In this document: piece by piece, positions 15,889 to 24,057 of the stretch
How the letters are laid out: each line of letters opens with the position of its first letter
Position numbering within the stretch: position 1 is the stretch's first letter
Assembly (NCBI GenBank): GCA_002482535.1
Contig: DLGE01000001.1
Coordinates: 1,008,536-1,072,535, forward strand
Direction of reading: 5' to 3'
Length of the DNA stretch: 64,000 nt
DNA from: Peptococcaceae bacterium UBA7702
GTDB lineage: Bacteria; Bacillota; Dehalobacteriia; UBA7702
Translations under genes and position numbers: made by a program
The notes under the pieces: generated by a model
The model's database searches: none
Told to the model about the DNA's origin: nothing
What the model saw: only the letters and a program-made list of their open reading frames with translations

Positions 15889-16758
15889 ATGAAAAAAGTA
15901 TTTGGTCTTATGATTGTAATTGCTCTCTTGGTTGGTACCTTGACCGCCTGCGGCAGCAGCGGCGATCAAGGGGAGGACGGCTCTTCCTTAGGTGCCGTCA
16001 ACGTCATTTCTCGGGAAGACGGTTCTGGCACAAGGGGCGCTTTTGTGGAACTCCTCGGCATTGTTGACGCCGATGAAAACGACGCCATTACTGCCGCCGC
16101 AGAAATCACCAACAGCACTTCTGTGATGATCAGCACCGTTGCCGGCAATCCCAACGCCATCGGCTACATCTCCCTGGGTTCTTTATCCGATGACGTCAAG
16201 GCCGTCAGCATCGACGGCGTGGCCCCCACGGTGGAAGACATCAATAACGGCACCTACACCATTGCCCGTCCCTTTAACATCGTCTATCCGGAAGGCTCTT
16301 TAAGCGATTTGGCGGAAGATTTCAAAACCTTTATCCTCTCCGACGAAGGGCAAACCATCATCAACGATGAAGGGTATATCCGCATCGGCGAAGGTGAAAG
16401 TTACACCGCTTCCGGTCTCAGCGGCACCATTACCTTGGCCGGGTCCACCTCGGTCTCTCCTGTGATGGAAGTCCTTGCCGACGCCTATAAGGAACAAAAT
16501 CCCGCTGTAACCATCGAAATTCAGCAGACCGGCTCTTCCGCGGGAATCACCTCCGCCAGCGAAGGCGTATGCAACTTCGGCATGTCTTCCCGGGAATTAA
16601 AGGACAGCGAAGCCTCTCAACTGACTTCTGTGTCCATCGCCCGAGATGGGATTGTGGTCATTGTCAACCATGAGAACGAAATCACCAACCTCACCAGCGA
16701 GCAGGTGAAAAACATCTATTTGGGAGAAATCACCGACTGGAGTGAATTAGCTGAATAA
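15889..16758 (+). CDS. pstS: Phosphate ABC transporter substrate-binding lipoprotein, permuted lobe order
   Basis: A 289-residue lipoprotein: signal peptide followed by lipobox LTAC, so Cys21 is lipidated and the protein sits outside the membrane to capture phosphate for PstCAB. The motifs run in an unusual order. The SREDGSGTRGAF block, which closes the phosphate site late in ordinary PstS, is at residues 41-52. The AGSTSVSPVMEVLADAY block, normally at the N-terminus, begins near residue 184, followed by QTGSSAGI and SSRELKDSE. The protein ends at EITDWSELAE, where the ordinary order would pass to the GSGT block. I chose ATG 15889 because GAGGTG lies about nine bases ahead. Confidence 0.9.
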   Translation: MKKVFGLMIVIALLVGTLTACGSSGDQGEDGSSLGAVNVISREDGSGTRGAFVELLGIVDADENDAITAAAEITNSTSVMISTVAGNPNAIGYISLGSLSDDVKAVSIDGVAPTVEDINNGTYTIARPFNIVYPEGSLSDLAEDFKTFILSDEGQTIINDEGYIRIGEGESYTASGLSGTITLAGSTSVSPVMEVLADAYKEQNPAVTIEIQQTGSSAGITSASEGVCNFGMSSRELKDSEASQLTSVSIARDGIVVIVNHENEITNLTSEQVKNIYLGEITDWSELAE

Positions 16759-16787
16759 AGGCTACTCAACTGAAAAACAACCTTTAC

Positions 16788-16815
16788 CCCGGCCGTGGCA
16801 GCAAACACGGTCGGG
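16788..16815 (+). repeat. Intercistronic hairpin between pstS and pstC
   Basis: CCCGGCCGTG (16788-16797) pairs with CACGGTCGGG (16806-16815), with one G-U pair around an eight-base loop. No T run follows, so it is more likely an mRNA stability or partial attenuation element that lets pstS be made in excess. Confidence 0.55.
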
Positions 16816-16830
16816 ATTTGGAGTGTATTG

Positions 16831-17688
16831 ATGAATAAACAAAGCTATAAAGAAGGGATCATGCGGCTGATCTTCCTGCTATGCGCCTGCATGTCCCTGG
16901 CAGCGGTGATCTTGATCTGCCTCTTCATGTTCGCCAGCGGACTGCCGGCGATGGCGGAGATCGGTCCCTTGAATTTTCTTTTGGGCATGGAATGGAAACC
17001 CTCCCAGGGACTCTTCGGCATCCTGCCGATGATCGTCGGCAGCATCTACGTGACTGCCGGGGCCATCCTTGTGGGCGTACCCATCGGTATTCTCAGCGCC
17101 GTGTTCTTAGCCCATTATTGTAATAAACACCTCTATAAAATTATCAAACCTGCCATCGATCTGCTGGCGGGTATTCCCTCCATCGTCTACGGCTTTTTCG
17201 GCCTCGTTGTGATCGTGCCGCTGATACAGGAACTCACCGGCACCGGCGGCAAGGGCGTCTTGACAGCGTCTCTGCTGCTTGGTATGATGATTTTACCGAC
17301 GATCATCACCACCGCCGAAGCCGCGATCAAAGCCGTGCCGGATACCTATTATGAAGGGTCCCTGGCTTTGGGCGCCACCAAAGAGCGGAGCATCTTCCGC
17401 TCCGTATTTCCGGCGGCCAAATCCGGCCTCTTCGCCGGCGTGATATTGGGCGTAGGCCGGGCCATCGGCGAAACCATGGCCGTGGTCATGGTGGCGGGGA
17501 ATCAAAGCATCATGCCGGAATCTCTCACCTCCGGTGTCCGCACCCTCACCGCCAATATTGTTTTGGAAATGGGCTACGCTGCGGATCTGCACCGGGAAGC
17601 TCTCATCGCCACCGCCGTGGTTCTCTTCGTCTTCATTCTCATCATCAACCTCTGCTTCTCCCTGATCAAAGCGAGGGCAAAGATATGA
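16831..17688 (+). CDS. pstC: Phosphate ABC transporter permease PstC
   Basis: A 285-residue inner membrane permease with six predicted helices. The binding-protein-dependent transport motif is clear: EAAIKAVPDTYYEGSLALGATKERS, the EAA loop that contacts PstB. LLAGIPSIVYGFFGLVV is characteristic of PstC/PstA. I chose ATG 16831 because GGAG lies seven bases ahead; an upstream GTG-initiated frame has no ribosome site. The stop overlaps pstA by four bases. Confidence 0.93.
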   Translation: MNKQSYKEGIMRLIFLLCACMSLAAVILICLFMFASGLPAMAEIGPLNFLLGMEWKPSQGLFGILPMIVGSIYVTAGAILVGVPIGILSAVFLAHYCNKHLYKIIKPAIDLLAGIPSIVYGFFGLVVIVPLIQELTGTGGKGVLTASLLLGMMILPTIITTAEAAIKAVPDTYYEGSLALGATKERSIFRSVFPAAKSGLFAGVILGVGRAIGETMAVVMVAGNQSIMPESLTSGVRTLTANIVLEMGYAADLHREALIATAVVLFVFILIINLCFSLIKARAKI

Positions 17689-18536
17689 ATGATCTGAAAA
17701 TGAAGCTTCTAAGCTATCAACGCAAACCTTTCTCCTTTCTCATGCTGGTGCTTATTTATTTCGCCGCAGCAATTACCGTCGCCGTTATGCTCTTTATCGT
17801 CGCCTATATTCTAATCAAAGGGATTCCCCATCTGACGCCGGAGCTCTTTGCCTTAGAGTACAATTCCAAAAACGTCTCCATGATGCCGGCGATCATCAAT
17901 ACTCTGCTGATGACTTTCCTGACACTGTTGATCGCCGTGCCCATCGGCGTTTTCTCCGCGGTTTACCTGGTGGAATACGCAAAACGCGGTTCCCGTTTGA
18001 TCCGGGTGATCCGCGTTACCACCGAAACTTTGGCGGGCATTCCTTCTATTGTTTATGGCCTCTTTGGCTTTCTGGCCTTTGTCATCGCTTTGGGTTGGAG
18101 CTATTCCCTGCTGGCCGGAGCGCTGACCTTAGCCATTATGGTTTTGCCCACCATCATCCGCACCACGGAAGAAGCGCTCTTAGCCGTACCCGACGCCTAT
18201 CGGGAGGGCAGTTTCGGTTTAGGCGCCGGTAAACTGCGCACAGTGTTTAAGATCATCGTGCCCGCGGCAATCCCCGGCATTCTGGCCGGGGTGATCCTGG
18301 CCATTGGGCGCATCGTCGGCGAAACGGCGGCCCTGATTTTCACCGCCGGTACTGTGGCGGACGTACCCAACAGCCTTTTTGCCTCCGCCAGAACGTTGGC
18401 GGTACATATGTACTGCCTGCTGAGCGAAGGCTTATACACAGACCAAGCTTACGCCACCGCGGTTGTCCTCCTCGTCACCGTCGTGATCATCAACGGTCTT
18501 TCCAACCGTGTGGCAAAACGGCTTACAAAGCATTGA
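17685..18536 (+). CDS. pstA: Phosphate ABC transporter permease PstA
   Basis: A 283-residue permease, partner of PstC, with about six membrane helices. TLAGIPSIVYGLFGFLAF mirrors the PstC motif and EEALLAVPDAYREGSFGLGAGKLRT is the EAA loop. It starts with an ATGA overlap on pstC. It forms the transmembrane channel for phosphate together with PstC. Confidence 0.93.
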   Translation: MNDLKMKLLSYQRKPFSFLMLVLIYFAAAITVAVMLFIVAYILIKGIPHLTPELFALEYNSKNVSMMPAIINTLLMTFLTLLIAVPIGVFSAVYLVEYAKRGSRLIRVIRVTTETLAGIPSIVYGLFGFLAFVIALGWSYSLLAGALTLAIMVLPTIIRTTEEALLAVPDAYREGSFGLGAGKLRTVFKIIVPAAIPGILAGVILAIGRIVGETAALIFTAGTVADVPNSLFASARTLAVHMYCLLSEGLYTDQAYATAVVLLVTVVIINGLSNRVAKRLTKH

Positions 18537-18551
18537 GGAGGATTGGCAGAT

Positions 18552-19301
18552 ATGAATAAAATAGAAATGAAAAATCTTGACTTATGGTATGGCGATTTCC
18601 AGGCCATCAAAAACGTCAATATGGAAATTCCTGAAAAAGAGATCACCGCCTTTATCGGCCCTTCCGGCTGCGGTAAATCCACGGTGCTGAAAACCTTAAA
18701 CCGCATGAATGATTTGATTGAGGGCTGCAAAATCAAAGGTGAAATCCTTTTGGACGGCGAAAACATCTATAAGAACATGGATGTGAATCTCCTCCGCAAG
18801 CGGGTGGGTATGGTCTTTCAAAAGCCGAACCCCTTCCCCATGAGCATTTACGACAACGTCGCCTACGGCCCCAAAACCCACGGCATCCGCTCTAAGATGA
18901 AGCTCAACGATATCGTCGAAAAATCTCTCCGGGAGGCCGCTCTCTGGGACGACGTAAAAGACCGCTTGAAGAAAAACGCCCTGGAGCTTTCCGGCGGCCA
19001 GCAGCAGCGGCTCTGTATCGCCCGGGCTTTGGCGGTGGAACCGGAAGTACTGCTGATGGACGAACCGACTTCCGCCCTTGACCCCATCTCCACTTCAAAA
19101 ATCGAGGATTTGGCCTCAGAGCTGAAAAATCAGTATACGATCATCATCGTGACCCATAATATGCAGCAGGCGGCAAGAATTTCCGACAAAACCGCCTTCT
19201 TCCTGCTGGGAGAAGTCATCGAATTCGGCGATACGGAAAAGATGTTCTCCATGCCGGAAAATCAAAAAACAGAAGATTACATCACCGGGAGGTTCGGATA
19301 A
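18552..19301 (+). CDS. pstB: Phosphate ABC transporter ATP-binding protein PstB
   Basis: A 249-residue ABC ATPase: Walker [11 protein letters not shown]-loop [10 protein letters not shown], signature [15 protein letters not shown], Walker [12 protein letters not shown], and the H-switch [20 protein letters not shown] is typical of PstB. I prefer ATG 18552 because GAGGAG ends about ten bases before it; the in-frame TTG at 18543 is too close. The stop codon overlaps the phoU start by one base. Confidence 0.95.
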   Translation: MNKIEMKNLDLWYGDFQAIKNVNMEIPEKEITAFIGPSGCGKSTVLKTLNRMNDLIEGCKIKGEILLDGENIYKNMDVNLLRKRVGMVFQKPNPFPMSIYDNVAYGPKTHGIRSKMKLNDIVEKSLREAALWDDVKDRLKKNALELSGGQQQRLCIARALAVEPEVLLMDEPTSALDPISTSKIEDLASELKNQYTIIIVTHNMQQAARISDKTAFFLLGEVIEFGDTEKMFSMPENQKTEDYITGRFG

Positions 19302-19963
19302 TGAGAGAAAAATTCGACGAACAACTGAGTTATTTACACCGTGAAATGATCGAGATGGGCGCACAGTGCGAGGAAGTGATTTCCCTGGCCATCGACGCCC
19401 TGGTTCATGATGATGTGACACTGATCGAGAAGGTTTTTGCCTTGGAAAGGGAAATCGATAAAAAGGAGCGGGAAATTGAATCGATTTGCCTCCGCCTCTT
19501 ATTACAGCAGCAACCCATCGCTTCGGACCTGCGGGAGATTTCCGCGGCGCTGAAAATGATTTCGGATATGGAACGCATCGGGGATCAAGCCGCGGAAATC
19601 GCGGAGATCACCAAGCTAATCGGCGGCAGCGTGGACATCAGCGAAGCCCACATCAAAGCCATGGCCAAAGACGCCGCGAAAATGGTAACCGATAGCATCG
19701 ATTCCTTCGTCAAGCTGGATCTTGACTTGGCCCGCTCCGTCATCGTCTACGACGACGTGGTGGACCGCTGGTTTGATCGTATCAAGAATGAGCTGATCGT
19801 CGAAACCGCCGAAAAGAAGGACATCGGCGACTATTTCGATCTGCTGATGGTGGCAAAATACCTGGAACGCATCGCCGACCACGCCACCAATATCGCCGAA
19901 TGGGTGGAATTCAGCATCACCGGCGAGCGCCCCGACAACCGGATGATCACAGGGGGAAAATAA
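19301..19963 (+). CDS. phoU: Phosphate signalling protein PhoU
   Basis: A 220-residue, all-helical protein of two PhoU three-helix repeats (about residues 5-100 and 110-205), each with the E/D-rich metal-binding pattern (ERIGDQAAEIAEI and ERIADHATNIAEW). PhoU lowers phosphate uptake and mediates the phosphate signal to the PhoR-type kinase. It begins within the pstB stop (TAATG) behind GGAGG. The order pst genes, phoU, then the two-component pair puts the sensor circuit in one unit. Confidence 0.93.
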   Translation: MREKFDEQLSYLHREMIEMGAQCEEVISLAIDALVHDDVTLIEKVFALEREIDKKEREIESICLRLLLQQQPIASDLREISAALKMISDMERIGDQAAEIAEITKLIGGSVDISEAHIKAMAKDAAKMVTDSIDSFVKLDLDLARSVIVYDDVVDRWFDRIKNELIVETAEKKDIGDYFDLLMVAKYLERIADHATNIAEWVEFSITGERPDNRMITGGK

Positions 19964-20016
19964 AGCCGCTTTGTATAGATTGCGGCATAAAATAGACGAG
20001 AAAGAGGCGTGAATCC

Positions 20017-20709
20017 ATGATCTATATTTTAGAAGACGACGAAAGCATCAGAAATTTCGTGGTCTATGCCCTGAACAATTCAGGCTTTGAAGCCCGAGGT
20101 TTCGGAACCCCCGGGGTCTTTTGGGAAAGCCTCAAAAAAGAAACGCCTCAACTTTTGCTTTTGGATATCATGCTTCCCGAAGAAGACGGCATTGAAATTT
20201 TAAAAAGACTGCGGAAACGGGAAGTCACGAAACGCCTGCCCATCATCATGCTCACCGCCAAAGGCAGCGAATACGATAAGATCATCGGCTTAGATTCCGG
20301 CGCCGACGACTACATGACAAAACCTTTCAGCATCATGGAGCTGATTTCCAGAGTCAAAGCGCTGCTGCGGCGAACCTCGGAGCAAAAGGAAGCGGAGGAA
20401 TATAGCGTAGGCGGCCTCTATGTGAATCCGGCGAAACATATCGTTAAGGCCAACGGCGAAAACATTACCCTGACGCTGAAAGAATTCGAACTGCTTGCCC
20501 TGCTCATTGCCAATCGCGGCATCGTTTTTAACCGCGACCAGATCTTCAATAAAATTTGGGGCTATGATTTTGACGGCGAAAACCGCACCGTCGACGTACA
20601 TGTGCGCACCCTCCGGGCCAAGCTTGGCGAATGCGGCCAACTCATTGAGACGGTACGCGGTATCGGTTATAAAATCGGAGGAAACGAAAATGACAAAGCA
20701 GATCTTTAG
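20017..20709 (+). CDS. phoP: OmpR-family response regulator of the phosphate operon (PhoP/PhoB-like)
   Basis: A 230-residue regulator with a receiver domain (residues 1-115: acidic pocket LEDDES, phospho-acceptor in LLLDIMLP near Asp50, conserved MLTAK and TKPF) and a winged-helix DNA-binding domain (about 130-225: LTLKEFELLALL, VDVHVRTLRAKL, IETVRGIGYKI). It overlaps the kinase gene by 20 bases. Placement after phoU makes a phosphate-starvation role very likely; it may bind the TTAACA repeats ahead of pstS. The symbol is assigned by context. Confidence 0.85.
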   Translation: MIYILEDDESIRNFVVYALNNSGFEARGFGTPGVFWESLKKETPQLLLLDIMLPEEDGIEILKRLRKREVTKRLPIIMLTAKGSEYDKIIGLDSGADDYMTKPFSIMELISRVKALLRRTSEQKEAEEYSVGGLYVNPAKHIVKANGENITLTLKEFELLALLIANRGIVFNRDQIFNKIWGYDFDGENRTVDVHVRTLRAKLGECGQLIETVRGIGYKIGGNENDKADL

Positions 20710-22336
20710 AGGCATTCTCCTTGCCGCCGCCGTGAGCTTCTGCGCTTGCCTCCTGCTCTTCCTGATCGTTCTTCACGGTGATTACGACAGGGAAATCATG
20801 AACGAGGTGAAGAACGAAGCAGTATACATCGGGCAAGCCGTGGAAATCTCCGGGGAAGACTATTTTACGGACCTTGATTCTTCTACCAGGGTCACCTGGG
20901 TTGGCACCGACGGCGCCGTGCTCTATGATTCCATGGCCGACGCCGCGCAAATGGAGAACCATGCCAATCGGGAAGAAATCAAAGAGGCCTTTGCCGAAGG
21001 AGAAGGAAGCAGCAGCCGCTATTCGAAGACAATCGCCGAAAAAACCATTTATTACGCGATTCAACTGGACGACGGCTCTGTGATTCGCGTTTCCAGCACC
21101 CAATACACCGTTTGGAACCTGCTCCTGCGTATGATCGGACCGCTGCTGCTGATCACCGTCGTTGTCATCACAATCGCCTTCTTAATGGCGACGACCATTT
21201 CGAGGAAAATCATCCAGCCCATCAATGAAATCGACCTGAAGCACCCGGATATCACCGAAGATTACGAAGAACTCTTGCCCCTGCTGCAAAAAATCGATTG
21301 GCAAAATCATCAGATCGAAAAGCAAATGAACAAACTGCAACAGCAGCAAAAGGAATTCAATACCATCACCGATAACATGGCCGAAGGTTTCCTGCTGATC
21401 AACAAGGACGCGAAGATCGTGGCCTACAACAACAGCGTCAAAACCTTGCTTGGCGCCGATGAGATCATCGACGGCAGCAGCGTATTTACCATCAACCGCA
21501 GCGAACCCTTCCGCACCGCGGTAAACGCGGCCCTCGACGGCAAACAATGCGAAGAAGAGATGATCAATCATGGCCGGGTGCATCACATCATCGCCAACGC
21601 CGTAGAAGCCGGCGGCGAACGTAGCGGCGCCGTCATCCTCATCCTTGACATCACGGAAAAAGAAAAACGCAAAGAGATGCGCAGGGAATTTTCCGCCAAC
21701 GTCTCCCATGAGCTGAAAACGCCGCTGACCTCCATTTACGGCACTTCCGAACTGATGCTCAACGGCCTCGTAAAACCGGAAGATATGCAGACCTTCGCCC
21801 AAAGCATTCACGACGAATCGGGACGGCTGATCACCCTCATCAACGATATCATCAAACTTTCCCAGCTTGACGATGCCAGAATCGCCACCGAAAAAGAGGC
21901 GGTGGATCTCTATCAAAGCGCCGAAGAGGTGCTGCTGCGCCTGGAAAAAATCGCCGCGGCACGGCATATTTCGCTAAAACTCAGCGGCGAACATACCATC
22001 ATCAAGGGAATCCCCGCCATCATCACGGAAATCATCTACAATCTCTGCGACAACGCCATCAAATACAACAAGGAAAACGGCAGCGTCGAGATAAGCGTGG
22101 AGGAAGCCGGCAAGCATAAAATATTGCGGGTCAAGGACACCGGCATCGGCATCGCCAAAGAACATCTGCAACGCATTTTCGAGCGTTTCTACAGCATCGA
22201 CAAGAGCCACTCCAAAGCCATCGGCGGCACCGGCTTGGGCCTTTCCATCGTCAAACACGGCGCACAACTCCACCATGGGGAAATTCATATTGAAAGCGCG
22301 GTCGGCGAAGGCACCGAAATCACCATCACATTTTAA
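20690..22336 (+). CDS. phoR: Sensor histidine kinase of the phosphate operon (PhoR-like)
   Basis: A 548-residue membrane kinase. There are two membrane helices (about residues 6-26 and 145-168) flanking an external sensor region, and a HAMP-like linker. A PAS domain follows near residues 220-320 (FNTITDNMAEGFLLINKDAK). The HisKA box NVSHELKTPLTS places the phospho-His near residue 340, and the ATPase domain has CDNAIKYN, VKDTGIGIA and GGTGLGLSI. ATG 20690 follows GGAGG closely and overlaps the regulator gene. The layout is that of PhoR, and control by phosphate flux via PhoU/PstSCAB is inferred from the operon. Confidence 0.88.
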   Translation: MTKQIFRGILLAAAVSFCACLLLFLIVLHGDYDREIMNEVKNEAVYIGQAVEISGEDYFTDLDSSTRVTWVGTDGAVLYDSMADAAQMENHANREEIKEAFAEGEGSSSRYSKTIAEKTIYYAIQLDDGSVIRVSSTQYTVWNLLLRMIGPLLLITVVVITIAFLMATTISRKIIQPINEIDLKHPDITEDYEELLPLLQKIDWQNHQIEKQMNKLQQQQKEFNTITDNMAEGFLLINKDAKIVAYNNSVKTLLGADEIIDGSSVFTINRSEPFRTAVNAALDGKQCEEEMINHGRVHHIIANAVEAGGERSGAVILILDITEKEKRKEMRREFSANVSHELKTPLTSIYGTSELMLNGLVKPEDMQTFAQSIHDESGRLITLINDIIKLSQLDDARIATEKEAVDLYQSAEEVLLRLEKIAAARHISLKLSGEHTIIKGIPAIITEIIYNLCDNAIKYNKENGSVEISVEEAGKHKILRVKDTGIGIAKEHLQRIFERFYSIDKSHSKAIGGTGLGLSIVKHGAQLHHGEIHIESAVGEGTEITITF

Positions 22337-22355
22337 GATAATCCCTCATTTGCTG

Positions 22356-22392
22356 AAATCCCGTTGCAACAACGTTTGCAGCGGGATTTTGT
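22356..22392 (+). terminator. Terminator of the pst-pho operon
   Basis: AAATCCCGTTGCAA pairs with TTGCAGCGGGATTT with one G-U pair around a short loop, followed by TTGTATTT. Confidence 0.75.
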
Positions 22393-22471
22393 ATTTCCCA
22401 ATTCTTACATAAAAGACCAAAATCAATGTTATGTCAAGACTTATGAAGGGATTTTTGTAAAGACAACGCCT

Positions 22472-22702
22472 TTATGGAACCGCATCGCCCTTTTTTACTT
22501 CACTGGCAAGAAAACAAATCAGCTCTTCCGCTGTGGGTATTTTACTTTGCGCCGGCACCCTTCTTTGGATGCTTTTTTCAGCTTCCGTCTTATCGGGCTT
22601 CCGATAGGCGCAATCAACCGCTGCCTGCATCTCTCTTTTCACTTCCGCTGCCGTCACACCGTGTTTTTTCGCAACTTTCCGATAAATCGTTCTCATGCTC
22701 AC
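22472..22702 (-). CDS. Small Spo0A C-terminal-domain-like protein
   Basis: A 76-residue protein. Its N-terminal half (MRTIYRKVAKKHGVTAAEVKREMQAAVDCAY) resembles the DNA-binding effector domain of the sporulation regulator Spo0A. Such short proteins without the receiver domain are common in clostridia and are usually annotated as Spo0A-C-like. A charged tail follows. GTG 22702 is favoured: GAGGTG lies about nine bases ahead, whereas the in-frame ATG at 22696 is farther off. It is divergent from the XRE pair and its promoter overlaps a perfect palindrome. A DNA-binding role is likely, the target unknown. Confidence 0.65.
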   Translation of the reverse strand: MSMRTIYRKVAKKHGVTAAEVKREMQAAVDCAYRKPDKTEAEKSIQRRVPAQSKIPTAEELICFLASEVKKGDAVP

Positions 22703-22735
22703 AATTATTACACCTCATAATCTAAAAATTGAATT

Positions 22736-22749
22736 GTAGTATATACTAC
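22736..22749. promoter_or_regulatory. Perfect 14-base palindrome at a transcription start
   Basis: GTAGTATATACTAC is fully self-complementary. It covers the expected start point of the minus-strand promoter at 22754-22782, so a protein bound here would block the Spo0A-like gene. The divergent XRE genes are the obvious candidates. Confidence 0.5.
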
Positions 22750-22753
22750 CTCT

Positions 22754-22782
22754 ATTTTATAGAATATATACCCCTAAGTCAA
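22754..22782 (-). promoter_or_regulatory. Promoter of the Spo0A-like gene
   Basis: TTGACT (22782-22777) and TAAAAT (22759-22754) on the minus strand are separated by 17 bases. Confidence 0.55.
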
Positions 22783-22854
22783 TAGATACAGATAATACAT
22801 TTCCCTGTTTCTAAAATACGATAGAGTACAATTACATCATAGGTGGTGACAATT

Positions 22855-23163
22855 ATGTACGAAGAATTTTTCAGAAAACGCATTACACAGCTACGTATTG
22901 CTAAGGGAGTATCGGCAAGGGATATGAGTTTAACCTTGGGGCAAAGTGAAAGCTATATCAATAAAATTGAAAACGGCAAATCCATGCCGTCGATGCAGGT
23001 ATTCTTCTATATTTGCGAATACTTTAAGATCACACCGCAGGAATTTTTCGACGAGGAAACAAAAGACCCCGTTCAAATGAAGGAAATCGTAACGGATTTA
23101 AAAACCCTGGACGAAAAGCAGATCAACAATATTCACGAAATCATCAAAGACTTAAAAAGGTAG
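22855..23163 (+). CDS. XRE-family HTH regulator, first of a tandem pair
   Basis: A 102-residue protein with an N-terminal Cro/CI-type HTH (RITQLRIAKGVSARDMSLTLG, then ESYINKIENGKSMPS) and a C-terminal helical segment (about 65-102). ATG 22855 follows AGGTGGTGA; an in-frame GTG overlaps that site. It is 65 bases from a tandem paralogue (23228) with which it shares an identical central block from about residue 38 to 88, while the recognition-helix residues differ. A good terminator follows immediately, so the two copies are separate units or partly attenuated. Confidence 0.85.
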   Translation: MYEEFFRKRITQLRIAKGVSARDMSLTLGQSESYINKIENGKSMPSMQVFFYICEYFKITPQEFFDEETKDPVQMKEIVTDLKTLDEKQINNIHEIIKDLKR

Positions 23164-23190
23164 GGGAAAATCATTTCCCCTACCTTTTTT
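23158..23190 (+). terminator. Terminator between the two tandem XRE genes
   Basis: AGGTAGGGGAAA pairs perfectly with TTTCCCCTACCT, followed by TTTTT. It overlaps the stop codon of the first gene. Confidence 0.8.
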
Positions 23191-23227
23191 CGCATCATTA
23201 AACATTGTATATAAGGTGGTGATAGAT

Positions 23228-23536
23228 ATGTATGAAAGATTCTTATCTGAACGAATCGCGAAATTAAGGACAAAGAAAAAAGTTTCTGCTCGCGATATGA
23301 GTCTATCGATTGGCCAAAACGAAAATTATATCAATCATATTGAAAACGGCAAATCCATGCCGTCGATGCAGGTATTCTTCTATATTTGCGAATACTTTAA
23401 AATCACACCGCAGGAGTTTTTCGATGAGGAAACAAAGGATCCGGTTCAAATGAAGGAAATCGTAACTGATTTGAAAACTTTGGACGAAAAAAAGATCAAT
23501 CATGTTCACGACATTATCAAAGACTTAAAAAGGTAG
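23228..23536 (+). CDS. XRE-family HTH regulator, second of a tandem pair
   Basis: A 102-residue paralogue of the gene at 22855. The DNA-binding half differs at about 14 positions, including SLTLGQSES versus SLSIGQNEN, and the HTH end NKIENG versus NHIENG. The block from ENGKSMPSMQ to LKTLDEK is identical, with many identical codons. That pattern suggests duplication with later gene conversion of the C-terminal part and divergence of DNA recognition. ATG 23228 follows AGGTGGTGA. A degenerate copy of the first gene's terminator lies at 23531-23557. Confidence 0.85.
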   Translation: MYERFLSERIAKLRTKKKVSARDMSLSIGQNENYINHIENGKSMPSMQVFFYICEYFKITPQEFFDEETKDPVQMKEIVTDLKTLDEKKINHVHDIIKDLKR

Positions 23537-23557
23537 GGGAAAATCATTTTCCTCTAC
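23531..23557 (+). repeat. Decayed duplicate of the terminator hairpin
   Basis: GGTAGGGGAAAA still pairs with TTTTCCTCTACC with one G-U pair, but the T run is lost (CCCAACTG follows). It is the duplicated counterpart of the terminator at 23158-23190. Confidence 0.5.
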
Positions 23558-23570
23558 CCCAACTGTAAAC

Positions 23571-23602
23571 AAAAGGTCTGCCGAAAACCGGCAGGCCTTT
23601 TC
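23571..23602. terminator. Terminator after the XRE pair (likely bidirectional)
   Basis: AAAAGGTCTGCCG pairs with CGGCAGGCCTTTT with one G-U pair and a tight A-rich loop. It stands between the XRE pair and the convergent membrane protein genes. Confidence 0.75.
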
Positions 23603-23605
23603 AGA

Positions 23606-24037
23606 TCATGAAACACTCATCGTTTCTGTTTTCTTTGTCCTTCCGCGACGGATCAGGCGAATGATAAAATCAATCAGATAGCCGATGAAGAATAGGTAGG
23701 AAATCAGGATCGCGAGATCATAATAGAAATAGAGATTTGAGAAGTCAAGCATAGTGAAATCGTCGCCATACATCAGGGGCAGTGTTTTTAAGGTTACATA
23801 AACGTAACACCCGGCAACGATCAGCGACGTCCCTGCCAAAAAGCCCAAAATCACAACCTTACGCCCGGTCCCGGAAAAATATTCCTTAAAAATCAATTTT
23901 GAAAGAAAGAGTATGACGACGGAAAAAACATTGATCAGCAACGCGCCGTAGACGACGCCATATGGCGTTTCTGTCAACCAATGGCCAAAGGGCAGCCATT
24001 GGATCACGGCTTGGATCAACGGAGTCAAATATTCCAT
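23606..24037 (-). CDS. Small four-helix membrane protein, unknown family (copy 1)
   Basis: A 143-residue protein with four hydrophobic helices, at about residues 25-47, 60-82, 105-120 and 120-135, and a basic C-terminus (RLIRRGRTKK). I recognise no domain. It shares a pattern with the genes at 24058, 24472 and 27473: a first helix ending SKxxxKExF, and a last helix of the form YLIxFxxRL followed by a basic tail. A good GGAGG ribosome site precedes the ATG. It is last of a three-gene minus-strand cluster. Function unknown. Confidence 0.65.
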   Translation of the reverse strand: MEYLTPLIQAVIQWLPFGHWLTETPYGVVYGALLINVFSVVILFLSKLIFKEYFSGTGRKVVILGFLAGTSLIVAGCYVYVTLKTLPLMYGDDFTMLDFSNLYFYYDLAILISYLFFIGYLIDFIIRLIRRGRTKKTETMSVS

Positions 24038-24057
24038 TTTACTGCCTCCTTATGCTT

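Noticed and set aside
22855..23536. CRISPR-like repetition between the tandem XRE genes
   Set aside because: The repeats are the coding sequences of two paralogues, not short regularly spaced units.
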